From Henckelia pumila (Eukaryota; Streptophyta; Magnoliopsida; Lamiales; Gesneriaceae): a stretch of 64,000 nt of DNA. The notes beneath the pieces are model-generated. The model was not told the DNA's origin. It saw nothing but the letters and a program-made list of their open reading frames with translations, and made no database searches. A program made the translations under genes and the position numbers. The DNA is taken from assembly GCF_033568475.1 (NCBI RefSeq), contig NW_027331831.1, forward strand, positions 4,526,001-4,590,000, read 5' to 3'. This document shows, in pieces, positions 24,485 through 36,906 of this stretch (positions are counted from its first letter, which is position 1; each line of letters opens with the position of its first letter).

Positions 24485-26149
24485 ATGTCTCGTAAACTCG
24501 CAATCGCCATCTTCTTGTTCCTTGTTTCTTGTGTTTCACTTCCGACCAACGCTCATCCTCTGAAGATCTGTGAATTCGAACGAATATATCAACTCGGTGA
24601 TTCCATCTCCGATACGGGAAACTTGATACGCGAGTATCCCATCGGAGCGAATACGGCGTTTGCGAAGCTTCCATATGGAGAGAACTTTTTCAACAAAGCC
24701 ACGGGACGATGTTCTAATGGCTTTCTTATGATCGACTACATAGGTACGTACGTACGAGCTAGTTTTATTGATATATGCATGCTTCTGAATTATATTGCTC
24801 GTGGCTAGCCTATATGTTTTGTTCGATATATTACATATATGTTCCGTTTTTAGAATTAATAGGCATGATTAATTAGAGCAAACATATATGTATATATTAA
24901 TTGTATGCATGTATATTTAAAATCTTAAACTATAATTTGTTTATAAAAGATTTGCAACTCAATAATAATATCTTGTTTTTTATGATAGCTATGGCCGCGG
25001 GTCTTCCATTGCTTCAGCCTTATAAAAACACGACAGCAAACTTCGAGCATGGAGCAAACTTTGCGGTTGCAGGGTCCACTGCATTATCTACTCCAGTGTT
25101 GGCAAACAAAAAGATTTTGAATCCAGTCACCAATTCTTCTCTCGACATACAATTAGATTGGATGACATCTCATTTCGATTCCGTTTGTGTTGACCATAGA
25201 GGTTAGTAACCAACTTCCTATATAATATATTTTGATCATATCTTCAAATAAAATTTTCAAACTCTAAATTATAATATGTTATAAATTGATGTTATAGATT
25301 GTGTGGAGAAACTTCATAAATCCCTTTTCATGGTGGGAGAGATTGGCGGGAACGACTACAACTACGCAATCTTTCAAGGAAAATCAATGGATGATCTAAG
25401 AAGTATGGTTCCTAATATTGTCAATGTCATCGTGGAGGCAGTTAAGGTAATTTATATTATCAAAAAAAATATTATATACATTCAATTAAAAGTGTACAAG
25501 TTTCCAAGATTGACCATTCTTTTACCAAAAAAATAATTATATACATATGTCTAATTTGCAGAAAGTGATTAGTTATGGGGCTACAAGAGTGGTGGTTCCC
25601 GGAAACTTCCCCATCGGATGCCTCCCAATCTACCAAACAGCCTTCCAAACCAACGTCTCCGCGGCATACGACGAGAACCAATGTCTTAAGCAGCTCAACG
25701 ACTTTGCGACATACCACAACGAACAACTCCAACAAGCCATTCACAAACTACAACAAGAAACACCGAATGCCATGATCATCTATGGAGATTACTACAATGC
25801 ATATCAGTTCTTGCTCAACTTCGCACGATTTTACGGTATGTCGACCTCACTTGTTATAAACCGTGCAACAAGTCATGTTTGCAAAATTTGGTTATTTTAT
25901 GGATATTAATTAAATGGATATTTGTGTTGATTAATTTCAGGATTTGATACGGAAAGGGCTTGTTGTGGGATTGGAGGCAAATACAATTTCGATTTGAGAA
26001 GAATGTGTGGAGCTGCTGGCGTTGAAGTGTGCTCGGATCCTCATCGATATATGAGTTGGGATGGTGTGCATTTAACTCAAGAAGGATATAAGATCATGTC
26101 CGCTTGGTTGATTCATAACATCTTCCACAAGCTTCATTGCCATTTCTGA
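24485..26149 (+). CDS. GDSL esterase/lipase, secreted, 5 exons, 367 aa
   Basis: Exons are 24485-24743, 24989-25201, 25298-25446, 25562-25835 and 25941-26149. All have GT-AG borders and consistent phases (1104 nt). Residues 1-23 form a signal peptide (KLAIAIFLFLVSCVS core), so the enzyme probably enters the secretory pathway. Block I is LGDSISDTGN with catalytic Ser40. Block III is GGNDYN, with Asn176 for the oxyanion hole. Block V is WDGVHLTQEGY, with catalytic Asp339 and His342. Length and five-exon layout are standard for the plant SGNH/GDSL family, in the branch that includes acetylajmalan-esterase-like and At1g28590-like proteins. The natural ester substrate cannot be told from sequence. 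The gene appears intact. Confidence 0.95.
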
Positions 26150-27633
26150 TCCATCGAGTTAATTAATATTTAGTGATTAGAATTAAATAGAAGTAGTTTT
26201 GTAACTATTCTTAGTTTTTTTGTTTTGCTAGTTACATTGGTTACTTTTCATATATATAATAATAATTAAACTTAAATGCAATTAATTTTGTGAGTTGTGA
26301 TTTTGTTTAGATTTTTCTAAATTCTCCGTAATTCTTCTTTCAATGCCATTTGAATTTCATATTTAAAAAAAAACCGTTCAAATGTACATTCTATTATTGT
26401 TCATAGCGAAAAATCTGAATATCAAAACGAGATCTATATAATTAGATAATTAGAAGATGTTTTAAGAATTAAAAAAACATTAACTCCACCATCTCAACTT
26501 CTCAAGTATTCATACATATTTACCGATCGGCTAATATATATTATATGATCATAAAATTTAATTTTTGTAACAAAAATATTATAACTAAAGACGTAAATGT
26601 AAACGTAACAAAAATAATTTGATTATAATTTAACATCGATGAAATTATGTTTTAGAAAACCATTTTGAAGGATTGATAACCAAATTTCATCGCCGCCGCG
26701 CAGTACACGTAAATGCATGCTTTCCCCGCTGTTTTCCGACGTGATTAACGGAAGATGTCGGGGAACGCTGCGGCGGCGGAATACTCTCGGATTTGTGCTT
26801 CGCCTGCCAAAACCACTCATCAGACGGCTCCGAACACGCTACTCACTCCCCTCCCCTCCCCTCCCCTCCCCTCCCGGAATTGCTAATCATTGTACGCGAA
26901 TTCGGTCGGTAAAGGATCGCGCTTGGAAGGACAAGGAAAGTATGTATTTCGTTGCCACTATTGAATAAATATGGTTCTCTTTAATTGGCAGTTTAATCTT
27001 TTTTTTTTTTTTGGGGTTCTTCTGAATTTGATGAACATGTTATTCAACGGTAATTCTTAATTGGGTGTAGTTGATAAGGTATTATTGCTTCTTAGGTGAT
27101 TTTTTGCACCAAATTTTATATGGTGATTTGGGTGTTTGTTAGATGTCCCCATCTATATGGACTTGTACGGTCATAGTTGTTAGATGTCCACGTCTATTGG
27201 ATTAAGTTTCTGGGAATTGTATATATGAACTTGTAGGGTCATTGTTCAAGCTTTTGGGTTGAGGTCGTCCAAGTTCGATCATAATCTCGTCATGTGTCGG
27301 ACTGCCCGTTAATGTCTTACGCATCAGATGTTTTTAATTTGTCTGCCTTGCGCTAAAGCTTGCCATACATGTGACATTCAGATTTGAGGTGCAATAAACA
27401 TAGAGATGTTTCAACAATGTAATTTTTCATATAATGTAATTTAGGACAATTGCAAGTGTATCTGTTTTGCTGCATGAGAAGTTATATGCAGCAGATGTAC
27501 AAAATTTAAGTCAGCTAGCACATGCTCGATCCTGTCGTTGCAAGATACGTAACATTTAGTTTAGCTGGCCTTTTCTATACGGATGTTTCGACTTTCATAT
27601 GATGCCAATGTATACCTTATATGGAACAACCTG
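26150..27633. other. Spacer with CCCCT microsatellite and a possible orphan first exon
   Basis: A (CCCCT)n run of about six units lies at about 26846-26876. A small plus-strand frame 26755-26886 (43 aa, starting MSGNAAAAEYSRIC) uses high-GC codons and could be the first exon or remnant of a lost gene, but no further exon follows. At about 27100-27230 the phrase GTTAGATGTCC recurs. The last few hundred bases carry the 3' UTR of PHO1 gene A. No other gene was found. Confidence 0.4.
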
Positions 27634-30600
27634 TCACAAACATTTTTGATCGTCATAGTAAAATGGCAAAGATGATAACTTGATGGCTCGATATTTTTCA
27701 ACGTTGTCGAAATGCTCGTTCTCCAACCTGCCAATTTACATGTTATTGTCATTGCCATGGAAAGATTAAAACCTTTGGTTTTCCAAAGCAATTAGTTGGC
27801 TGATTCAGGCATTTTCTAAGTCGACTATGCACACTGTTGCATAACCATGATGTGATTTTTAAGTTCTTAGGTTCCAATTTTCTATAAACATGGTCTTGAT
27901 GCAACCGAAATGAGTTCTTTCTGGCTTTATAACTGTCATGCTGATGCCGAAAAATGTGGAGAAAAAGCAAGGGCAGACAGAAACTAAACATAATGTAATC
28001 CTGTGATGCAGGATTGTGATGGATGTTTTTATCAAACCTGAAGAAGTTCCAAATGCCACGACGGAGTATCTCCAGGCAGGCGACAAGTGTAATCATGACT
28101 CTCCTATGAAGGAATGGTGCTTCATCGAAATCAAGAACTAACTGCATCCATACAAGTCTCAGAAGAATATTCACTATCTGCAGTTCAAAGTAGGTTAAAA
28201 ATATTTAACTATCTGTGTTTCTTATGAGCATGATCCATTAAAATTCACGGATATTACGTCTTTTGAATTGACTTGAGTGCTCACCATGGCCACAAAGTAA
28301 ACGGCCTTGTTTGATATCAAAAGCTTGTCTCTCAACCATGGATTTCTTGCTTTCTTTCTTAAAAGTCCCCAATCCATGACAATGTCCCAGTATGTGTTAA
28401 AAATCGTCGTGACTCCGGAACTTGATGCTGCCACGATTTTCCAAAATGTTCCTTTCCTGAAATCATATATGGTCCTAATGATAAGTGCTGCTACTGTTGA
28501 GAAATATTTTAGGCTGTTGAGTCCTTGCATGAGGTCCTTCTCCTCAAACATGCGGCGGAGGCACTGAATTCAATTCATCAACCAAAAGTTGTAATATTCT
28601 TTTGGGGACAGAGAAGATTGATCATTGATGATTGAACAGAGGATCATGCCCATTGAAGCATGGACTAACCTGCAGAACTCGTGACCAAAATGGAATAATT
28701 GCTACAACAATGAAAAAAATTTCATACACTTTGCTTTCGAGACACTGGTTTGATCTCCTTTTGAAGTCACCCCATCCGTAGTAGCAAATGTAAAATTGCA
28801 CACTTCTGAAAGCCTGAACCTGAAATACATGAAAGTGAAACTACCACGTTGATTATTGGCTAAAAACAGACAAAATTATAGCCACTAGCAAATTAGCTAT
28901 ACAATTATTGTGAAAATGGAATAGGAACCTGGCTTGTTAGCTGGTCTGCCAAGAAGAAATCTGAGAAGGTAACCTACAAAGGTAGCCAGAAGAGAAATGA
29001 TGGTGATGAGGTAAAATTTTTCCAGCTATGTTTTGTTCCATTAATGAACCTGCATACCTTATAAAAGGGAGCGAGAAGACAATGCCATGTGCATCGAATG
29101 AGAAAGAAGCGACTAGAGCGATATATAATGTTGAAAGGACAAAAGGTTATAAGAAGCAAGACCTGGAAATTAATATCCTAGTGTCAGTATTTATCAAAAG
29201 ATGATACATTTGTGAGAATCTGCTGAAGATATTTATGCAATGTAATAGTACTATGTTAATACACTATGAAGGGGGAAAGGACAGCTTTTAACTTACCATG
29301 ACCAGTCCTGCTGGAACCAGTTCAGTTAATGTTTGATAACGTTGTGTTCTTGGATCCATTTCCATGTCCAGATTTGAAAGTACAGCTGCTAAAGTGAGTA
29401 CTGAAAGGGCGGAAGCAAGTAGGAAGATCTCTCTGAATCCCAATTCTGTACCTGATTTAAGTCCAAAAATGAAGGGGTAGTTCACCCGGAATCGCCTCCA
29501 GAGGTATGTGTTTATCCCATACATGAACATGTGCAGGAAAATGAAGACGAACAAGCTACACATATAAGGTCATTGATTGAGGGTTTCGTAGTCTCGAGGT
29601 ATCCATTTTATTATCTCGGAGGTTGAAAATAATACCTGTAAAGTGGAAACATATTGTTCATATACTGCTCTCCTCCCTCATGTTGAATAAGTCCCCTTGC
29701 ATGTATTGTGACAATAACGCTGACGACTAGTGCCACTGAGCAACCAGTTAGTATACCTACAAGATGATGAGTAAATAGTTCGTTAAACTAATTGGATCGC
29801 CTTAATTTTCCAAAAGAATTTGCAATGAAATCATAGAGAATGTTGACATTTTATTTTCTTTTACAGACAGTTCGCCCTTTTCCTTTCGAACTTGCTTACC
29901 AAGGGTAAACGTTGTTCTGTGCCTCTCAACTTTATTTCTTGGCCTTAAAAGTTTCACCCCTTTTCTTCGGTTTCCACTTGAGAAGTACTTGACAAATGTG
30001 GACTCTACTCTTCCCATGAGCTTGTCTACCTGCAGGACAGAGACAAAAGTTAGGCCAAAATTATGCTTTTATTATGCCAAAAAGACTCGGATACAAACCT
30101 CATTAGAGCCTCCCAGATCCGAATTGTCGATTATCAGTAAATAAGTTTTCGAAGCAGCTCTTGAAGTGATCTGCAACAAAACAGCTCCATCGTTGAGTAA
30201 AGTGCAGTGAACAGAAAACATTTTCCTCATTTACTGTGAACTAACTACTTACCTTGTCATATTTCTTCATGATCTTGGAGAATGCCAACATATTCAATAA
30301 ACTGTCACATTTTAAGAATTTGTTAATTCAACTCCTTTCGATATTAATTTAGTATGATAGTTTTTTTCAGGTGAAGATGCATCACCGGTATCTTTTTAGG
30401 AGTCCTAGCTGCTGGTAATATTCGACGAAAACCCGTCTCAGTTTTTCCTCAACTAGTCTTAGTTCCTCAATTCTGAATGTAAGGTCTGATCTTTTTGTCC
30501 TTTTGATGACCCTTCTTAATGTTGAAAGGGGAGAATTTGATTCAATATTGATCTTTACATGATCCAGATGCGTATTGTGCTGATCTCTATCAGCACCCTT

Positions 30601-31302
30601 TGGTTCATCTTCGGAAGCGCTCTCCGAGCTTGTCCCAAGTTCTTGGACCACATTCATGGATGAATCTTCTATAGGAAAGAGACGGCATCATTTACAATTT
30701 TGAGCCTCAGAAAACATTTAGAACAAACAAAAATCCATATTGCATTTACCTTCATGTCCTCGATTCGCAGGATCTCTACAATCACGTGCCACATCGGATG
30801 ACTCAATTTCTTGATGATTCCCATGTTGTCTCATTGAAGGTTTATACACCATAATCCTTAAAGCGATGAGTGTATCCATCTGTTTGCTCAACTCCTCTGC
30901 TTGCACTGTCACTTCCTTAACTTTTTCCTTATAAAATCTCAGTACTTTATTGAATTCAACATCAAGAATCTTAAAGAAATGACTCTCTCTTTCTCCATCA
31001 TCTTCTGATGACTTCAGAAACATCGTCTGATAGAACTGATCATCCGCAGAACTTTCCGGCTGCACGCGATTAGCTAGTATCACCTCATCTTCGCTCTTTG
31101 TCATGTGGTTGTCCCGACCCGTTAGCCCGCTGAATGACCGGTACAAGCTTAAGGTCCTCTCCAAGAAACCACCTCGGCTCCCAGAATTTTGCTGTCGGGA
31201 TTTTGAGATGTTTTTCAGCTGTTTTTTAAGATGTTTGTAATCTATATACGCTGCTTGCCATTCTTGGACCATTTGGGAAACTAAATCTTTGCCAAATTTC
31301 AT
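27634..31302 (-). CDS. PHO1-like: PHO1-type phosphate exporter, copy A, 13 exons, 759 aa
   Basis: Exons on the minus strand are 31302-30750, 30668-30386, 30301-30253, 30170-30099, 30029-29900, 29756-29636, 29555-29297, 29162-29058, 28973-28929, 28819-28670, 28563-28285, 28177-28038 and 27727-27634 (2280 nt, all in phase). Residues 1 to about 320 form the SPX domain, which binds inositol pyrophosphates. Its basic residues are present in [19 protein letters not shown] and KIMKKYDK. Membrane helices start near residue 365. The C-terminal EXS domain includes [29 protein letters not shown] and [14 protein letters not shown]. The family moves phosphate out of cells, for example during xylem loading. 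The MKFGK start resembles the Arabidopsis PHO1;H2-H10 clade more than PHO1 itself; this is inference. The gene looks complete. It is the nearest relative of the fragment at 19.06-19.35 kb. Confidence 0.95.
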
Positions 31303-32713
31303 CCTTTCTGCGCCTTGTAAGTGTTCTTTGTTTTCTTGAAATGTGTTGGAGAATATGATTTGCTCTTTGTTTGCTGAAATCCATTAAATAGAAAAATAAA
31401 CATCGTGAACTCCTTTTAATTTTATCCTCAGAAAATTTATTTTGTTAAATTTTCCTCTTCCCGAATATATTTTATTATTATATAATTTATATCATACTTA
31501 AATTAAGTATTATTTTTTTTATAGTATCTCACTCCGAATGATTATCAGCATAATTATCAATTTAAATAAACAAAATAATTTTTATTATACAAAATATTAC
31601 TTGAATTTATTATATAAAAAAAACATTCTAAAAAATACAAATTAAAATAATTTCTTTTTATCAAAGAAAAAAAAATCTCCGAAATCATTTTTCAAAAGTT
31701 TTCCCAAAACATTTAAAATAAAACCAAACATTGACCTCCATAATAAAAATAAAAATCAAAATCAAACATTGACTTGGTTTGGTCCTTTATAATTAAATGG
31801 GCATTAATTAAGGCTTGAACCTGGAATCTCAACATGACATTTTCGGTATGTTTCGTGTAACACAAAAACTTCTCACATGCCAATTTTATAAAAAAAAAAT
31901 ATTTTGTTTGGGTTATCGATGAAAAAAAATTATTTTTTATTATAAATATAAATAAAATTAATTCTCTAACAAATAAAAATTCATGAAACCATCTCAATAT
32001 ATCACTCTTCATGTAAATATATAAATAAGCACAAGATTTTTATTGGACAAACTTGGTGATTTCAATATATTTTTCAATTTTCATGTAAAAGTATAGATTA
32101 ATATTGTAGCTTGTTTTATTGTACCGATCGTACCATGCAGTCCACCAATACATTTGAATCGGAGAAATGATATCGAGAATGAATTTAAAATAACAGTCGT
32201 ATCGTTTTTTTTTATTCCAAATATAACTCGACTAATATTTTTAACTGAATTAATAAATTGTGAACTTGTAATATAACTAAAATAAATTAAGTGAAACAAT
32301 ATATGGAAAATTTCAAAAGTGCGGTTGCAAATTATTCGAGAAAATTTTATTTTGTTTGAAAATTTTTCATTAACAAAATATTTTATAAAAATAAAGTAAA
32401 TTATTTTATTTTATTTTTTTTCTTTTTAAAACCCTAAAATATAGATTCTAATAAATTATTAGAATTGAAAAACACGAAATACATTTGGGGTTTGAATCGA
32501 ATTTCCCATAACACCGATGGGTCTATTTCTCATTCCAAAATACTAAGATAGTCTCAATCATCGAAAATGAAAATAATCTTGTAAAAAAAAATGAAAATAA
32601 TCAAAATATAGTTTAATCGAAATAACCGATGAAACCGATATAAATCGAAAATTTGATTTGATTAAATAAATCGATACGATTCAGGTTTTGAAATAAAAAA
32701 AAAAAAAATTATT
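31303..32713. other. AT-rich upstream region of PHO1 copy A
   Basis: Contains the promoter and 5' UTR of gene A (minus strand) and long A/T-rich stretches. No gene or clear repeat was recognised. Confidence 0.45.
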
Positions 32714-33000
32714 TTTTTGGTCTGGTATGTTTGTTATTTTGCGATTGATCTTCTATATTTTCAGATTTTAGTTTTAGTCCGTTATCTTTATTTTTTTGGC
32801 AATTTTAGTCATTTTTCTGATGTGGCGCTGATGTGACATCGATGCAGTGCTGATGTGGAGCTGACGTGTACAGTGTCACGTAAGCATTTTCGAAGAAAAA
32901 GAACTAAAATTGCTAAAAATCAAAAAATGCAAGACTAAAACTGAAATATGAAAACATAAAGCATCGAAATCGCAAAGTGACAAACATATTAGACCAAAAA
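32714..33000. mobile_element. Inverted-repeat MITE, 287 bp
   Basis: The ends pair as TTTTTGGTCTGGTATGTTTG against the reverse complement TTTTTGGTCTAATATGTTTG. Pairing continues through TTTGCGAT, TTTAGTTTTAGTC and GGCAATTTTAG on both arms, about 110-120 bp each. The centre is rich in GATGTGGCGCTGATGTG-like words. I see no coding capacity. It resembles a common dispersed plant repeat whose mobilising enzyme I cannot name. Confidence 0.75.
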
Positions 33001-33036
33001 TTGCGATTTTCCCTTAAAAAAACTATATAACAATTT

Positions 33037-33330
33037 AAAAGGGTTGACCCCAAAGGGACCCAATCCACATGAGTTGGAGGTCCATTGGCTCATGCGGGGT
33101 TAAATCGAGGGATATGCACGCGGCTGGGATATGAGGAAGGGAGCAACGTGGCCAACCCCAGAGCATACCCCACAATATTTGAGGGAGCAACATGGTCAAC
33201 CTCAGAGCATACCTTACAATATTTTAGCAGGATATGCTCAACACGAGTATCGAACCCGCAACGCTGGAGAATTTCTTTCCATATCACGTTAAACCTTACC
33301 AACTCGCACATGCCCATGTGGGCAACTGTC
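33037..33330 (-). mobile_element. tRNA-derived SINE
   Basis: A direct duplication TAACAATTT flanks the element (33028-33036 and 33331-33339). Read on the minus strand, the 5' end carries an RNA polymerase III A-box-like motif (TGCGAGTTGGTAAGG) and, about 40 bp on, a B box (GGGTTCGATACTC), as in tRNA genes. The element is about 294 bp and ends in a short T-rich tail (CCCTTTT) instead of poly(A). Polymerase III promoter, tail and TSD together fit a plant SINE moved by a LINE enzyme. Confidence 0.8.
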
Positions 33331-33339
33331 TAACAATTT

Positions 33340-33640
33340 TATTAAGAAAATATGGGCTGCCTTAGATTTTAATTTTTCTGTATTGGGCTCACTTTCAATT
33401 TCATTCTTTCATTTTCCCTGTTTCATATTCATCTATGGACATACCATCCGCCATGTTCTTGCTTCTCAGTTCTCTCCTATGTTGCCCTAACCTTAACTAT
33501 TGAATCTTGAACAGAAACTTTGCACAAACGTCGAAAATTCGATACTTGTGAGAGGTAATTCTCTGTTTTCGTTTTTAAATTTATGATTTTTCGGTGGATT
33601 TAAACTTCTGAGCTTAGTTTATATTAACTTTCCCCTCAAA
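33340..33640 (+). promoter_or_regulatory. 5' region of the mTERF gene
   Basis: The 300 bp between the SINE target duplication and the mTERF start codon must include the promoter and 5' UTR. No TATA box is obvious. The close SINE insertion limits how much upstream control DNA is original. Confidence 0.35.
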
Positions 33641-34960
33641 ATGGCGACCCGGGATATTATCATTAGACCTTTGCATCAATATTTCAAGAGATCAGCAATT
33701 TCAATCACCGCCCCTCCTTTTCCAAACATAAATTTTCAATCTTTTTCGATTTCCGCAGCTTCCCATCACTCGAATTTAGCATCCCTTTTCCAAAGGTATG
33801 GTTTTTCACCTTCTCAGCTGCCTGATTTCCTCAGAAAGAATGAGTTTTTACTGGACTCGAGCCCCTCAGAAGTCGAAAAATCATTTGAAATCTTGTTGTC
33901 TATGAAGCCTTCCCAAGATTTTATTGTTTCAACAATTAGTAGTTGTCCCAGAGTTCTAGAACTTGAATTCTTGAAAAAATGGCAGAAGGGTTTTCTGCAA
34001 TTACAAATTTGTAACATCACAACGAAGGCAGTTAAGAATGTCCTTCAAGTTGCAAAGAAAATGGGGCTTAGCCCAGATGATGTTCTTGAGTGTATCCTAT
34101 ATTTAAAGGATTTGGGGATCAGTGAGGGGACTATTATTAGGATTTTGGAGGAAGAGCCTATGATATTGGCGTCGAAAAGGGATGAAATTATGGAAAAAGT
34201 TAAGTTCTTGATGGGGATTGGAGTTCGGAAGAAAGAAATAGACAGAATTATTTGTTTGTTTCCTGGGATTTTGGGGTACGGAGTGGAAAATAGGTTGAAG
34301 CCATTATTTGATGAGTTTGATGATTTAGGTTTTAGCTTAAGTGAGGTTAAGAGAGAGGTTCTTAGAGATCCTGTGGTTCTTGAGTTGGAAAATGGAGAGC
34401 TGACGCGGTGTATGGAATTGCTCAGGAGTTTGAAGTGTCGAATGGCAATTAAGGAGCGTATTTTTCGGTCAGGAGAATTTAGAGCTGGTTATGAAGTGAA
34501 GCTGAGGATAAGTTGCTTAAGGGAGCATGGTTTGACATACAGAGATGCATTTGGGGTACTATGGAAGGAACCAAGGGTGATTTTGTATGAGATTGGGGAA
34601 ATCGAGAAGAAAATCGAATTCTTGCTGCAGAAAATGAGGTTTGACCTACAATGCTTGGTCGAAGTTCCTGAATATTTGGGGTTGAATTTGGATAAGCAGA
34701 TTGTTCCTAGATTCAAGGTGATTGATTATTTAAGGGCAAATGGTGGGCTTGGAGACGAGGTTCGTCTGAGAAATCTGGTTAAGCTCAGTAGGCTGAAATT
34801 CTATAATATGTATGTTAAGCCATATCCAGAACTGGAAAAGGTTTACGGTAGATTTTCTGGAGAAGATCAAGTTCGAAGCCGTCATCCTGTTGGCATGTGG
34901 AAACTTTTCAGGCCACAACAGTATCTGGAGTCCAAGGAAGTTGCTAAAAACATTGAGTGA
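33641..34960 (+). CDS. mTERF family protein, organelle-targeted, intronless, 439 aa
   Basis: A single uninterrupted frame, as is usual for many plant mTERF genes. Residues 1 to about 45 are rich in Ser, Arg and hydroxylated residues with few acids, fitting a mitochondrial or plastid transit peptide. The rest is built of repeated helical mTERF motifs of about 30 residues, with recurrent leucine-proline signatures: LFQRYGFSPSQLPDFLRK, VAKKMGLSPDDVLECIL, LFPGILGYGVENRLKPL and EPRVILYEI. The C-terminus has the usual VPEYLGLNLDKQIVPRFKVIDYL. Family members bind organelle nucleic acid and act in transcription or RNA processing. Which organelle and target cannot be read from the sequence. The gene sits between PHO1 copies A and B and is unrelated to them. 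Confidence 0.93.
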   Translation: MATRDIIIRPLHQYFKRSAISITAPPFPNINFQSFSISAASHHSNLASLFQRYGFSPSQLPDFLRKNEFLLDSSPSEVEKSFEILLSMKPSQDFIVSTISSCPRVLELEFLKKWQKGFLQLQICNITTKAVKNVLQVAKKMGLSPDDVLECILYLKDLGISEGTIIRILEEEPMILASKRDEIMEKVKFLMGIGVRKKEIDRIICLFPGILGYGVENRLKPLFDEFDDLGFSLSEVKREVLRDPVVLELENGELTRCMELLRSLKCRMAIKERIFRSGEFRAGYEVKLRISCLREHGLTYRDAFGVLWKEPRVILYEIGEIEKKIEFLLQKMRFDLQCLVEVPEYLGLNLDKQIVPRFKVIDYLRANGGLGDEVRLRNLVKLSRLKFYNMYVKPYPELEKVYGRFSGEDQVRSRHPVGMWKLFRPQQYLESKEVAKNIE

Positions 34961-36307
34961 TCAGTGGGCTTGAAAAGGGCGTATAAGTATAGTCGGGTAC
35001 ATATGTAGGAATTTTGAAGAGAGTGGGCGCCCCGGCACTAGTAATGGCGTCGTCTACAAGCAGATTTCAAGGATTCATCAACGAAGCTCTAGCAATGGCT
35101 GTTCTTTGTTTTTGTCCTGAAATCCGAACTCCAAATCTCCAACGTATGTTTGACACTTCTCAGAAACTTCGAAATGAATTCTTGGGCATCTCCATTTTCT
35201 GATTGCTGTCCTGGAAACACGATCTGTTTTCGTTATAAATATGAGTCAAGTCAACTCCGTGAGACCGTCTCGGCTACTCAAGATATATTCTTATTAATGG
35301 AGCTGTTGAAGAGAACAGGTTCATGGTTTACTATGCTGATCCGAATTCTACAGAATCTCAAGGGGAATAAAACCATTATTTTTGCAAATTACTCTTCAAT
35401 AATATTGTGAAAAAATGGAAGCTGAAGATTATATATGTTTCATGAATTGAATGTGAGCAAGCAATTGTTGAGGAGTAACTATTTTTCAAGCTAATACAGT
35501 AATCAAAATGTGATATTTGGGTATGTTTCAATTTTCAAAATACTTGTTATAAAACTAAAGCCTTATTAATAAGTATAATTTATTAAGATTCATAAATATA
35601 AGAAAACTAGGAATAAATATTAAAATTGTTATCATCAAACTAATTTTTAATTATAATTTTAACTTAATTTATATTTTATTTTCAATTTTAGAAATAAAAA
35701 ATATTTCATTTTTATTTTTTAATGACTTCATACCACAAATATTGTAGTTATTATAAATTTTGAAAATGATTTTTTTATGATCATAATATCATACAAAATA
35801 AAAATGAGTACAACAAAATTATTTCTTTTTAAATATGTGGTATTTATCATAGCACAAATAAAATTATACTGAAAAGATTTATATTAATTAATTTTTTTTA
35901 CTAATTCTATTACTTACAATCCGAAAGAAAATCTTGTAGTGCGAGTTTGGAAAACAGAAGTTGCAAAAATACTAGAATATATCAAAAAAAATTCCGATAA
36001 ATTTTAAATATATAAAGCAAATAAAAATAAAAAACCACAGAAAAGATCAAAGTTGAAATTACTATGTCATGATAGTATGTTTCTTTATATTTTATTTTAT
36101 TTCTTACCTTTGCATATTTCAAAAATTAATAACTTTTATTCTATTTTTTTTAAAAAAAATCTCATAATTTAATTATTTTTTTTCAGAAATACATACATTT
36201 AGTGTAACACAATCTGTTTGTATATAATAATTTCAGTCTTCATGTCTTCATGTACTAACTAAAAACATTATTTCTCTTGTCCCCAACGAGCGTTTGTGAT
36301 GGATTAA
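34961..36307. other. 3' UTR and AT-rich spacer
   Basis: The first several hundred bases after the mTERF stop are less AT-rich and probably include its 3' UTR. From about 35500 on the DNA is strongly AT-rich with no recognisable gene or repeat. Confidence 0.45.
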
Positions 36308-36522
36308 ATAAACTTTCGGTAAATGATGATTTGCAAACTATCTGTTAATTCAAAAATTTGTTCAAAGCATACTAAAAATAACTCTCAGTAAATGATGATT
36401 TACAAACTATTATGTTAATCCGAAAATTTGTTCAAAGGGTACTGAAAATAACTCTCGATAAATTATGATTTGTAAACTATTCTCTTGATGCGAAAGTTTG
36501 TTTAAAACGTACTGAAAACAAC
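36308..36522. repeat. Three tandem copies of a ~72-bp unit
   Basis: Each unit reads ACTxTCxxTAAAT(G/T)ATGATTT followed by CAAACTAT, then a TTTGTTCAAAG(C/G) stretch and ACTGAAAATAAC, with modest changes. The array ends about 385 bp upstream of the PHO1 copy B start codon and could lie in its promoter. Confidence 0.8.
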
Positions 36523-36906
36523 GATAAAAAGTGGGGGAGAAAAGAAAAAGAAAGAAAGATATTAAAACATTTTAAGTATACCAGCATGTACATGCGATTT
36601 CACGAAGGTACCGAACCCAAAACTATAATAAAAGTGCTTCTTCAGTTGACCACTATAAAATAATAGTCCTTGGGATTCGTTTCACGAATACAAGGTTTAC
36701 ACATAAACACACGCAAACAAATAGTAAATGACAACTCATCGAGCACAAACATAAACAATAACTAATTCTGTATCATATCCATATATAATTGACCGAACCG
36801 GCCCGTGCAAAATATGATTGAAATCGTCAAGTTTTAGATTTCCAAATTCCATGCTTGAAAATCAGCAATCCAAAGTGCATTTCAAGAAAAGGCTCAGCAA
36901 GAAAAG

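Noticed and set aside
33085-33333. Small frames on both strands
   Set aside because: Located within the SINE and explained by it.
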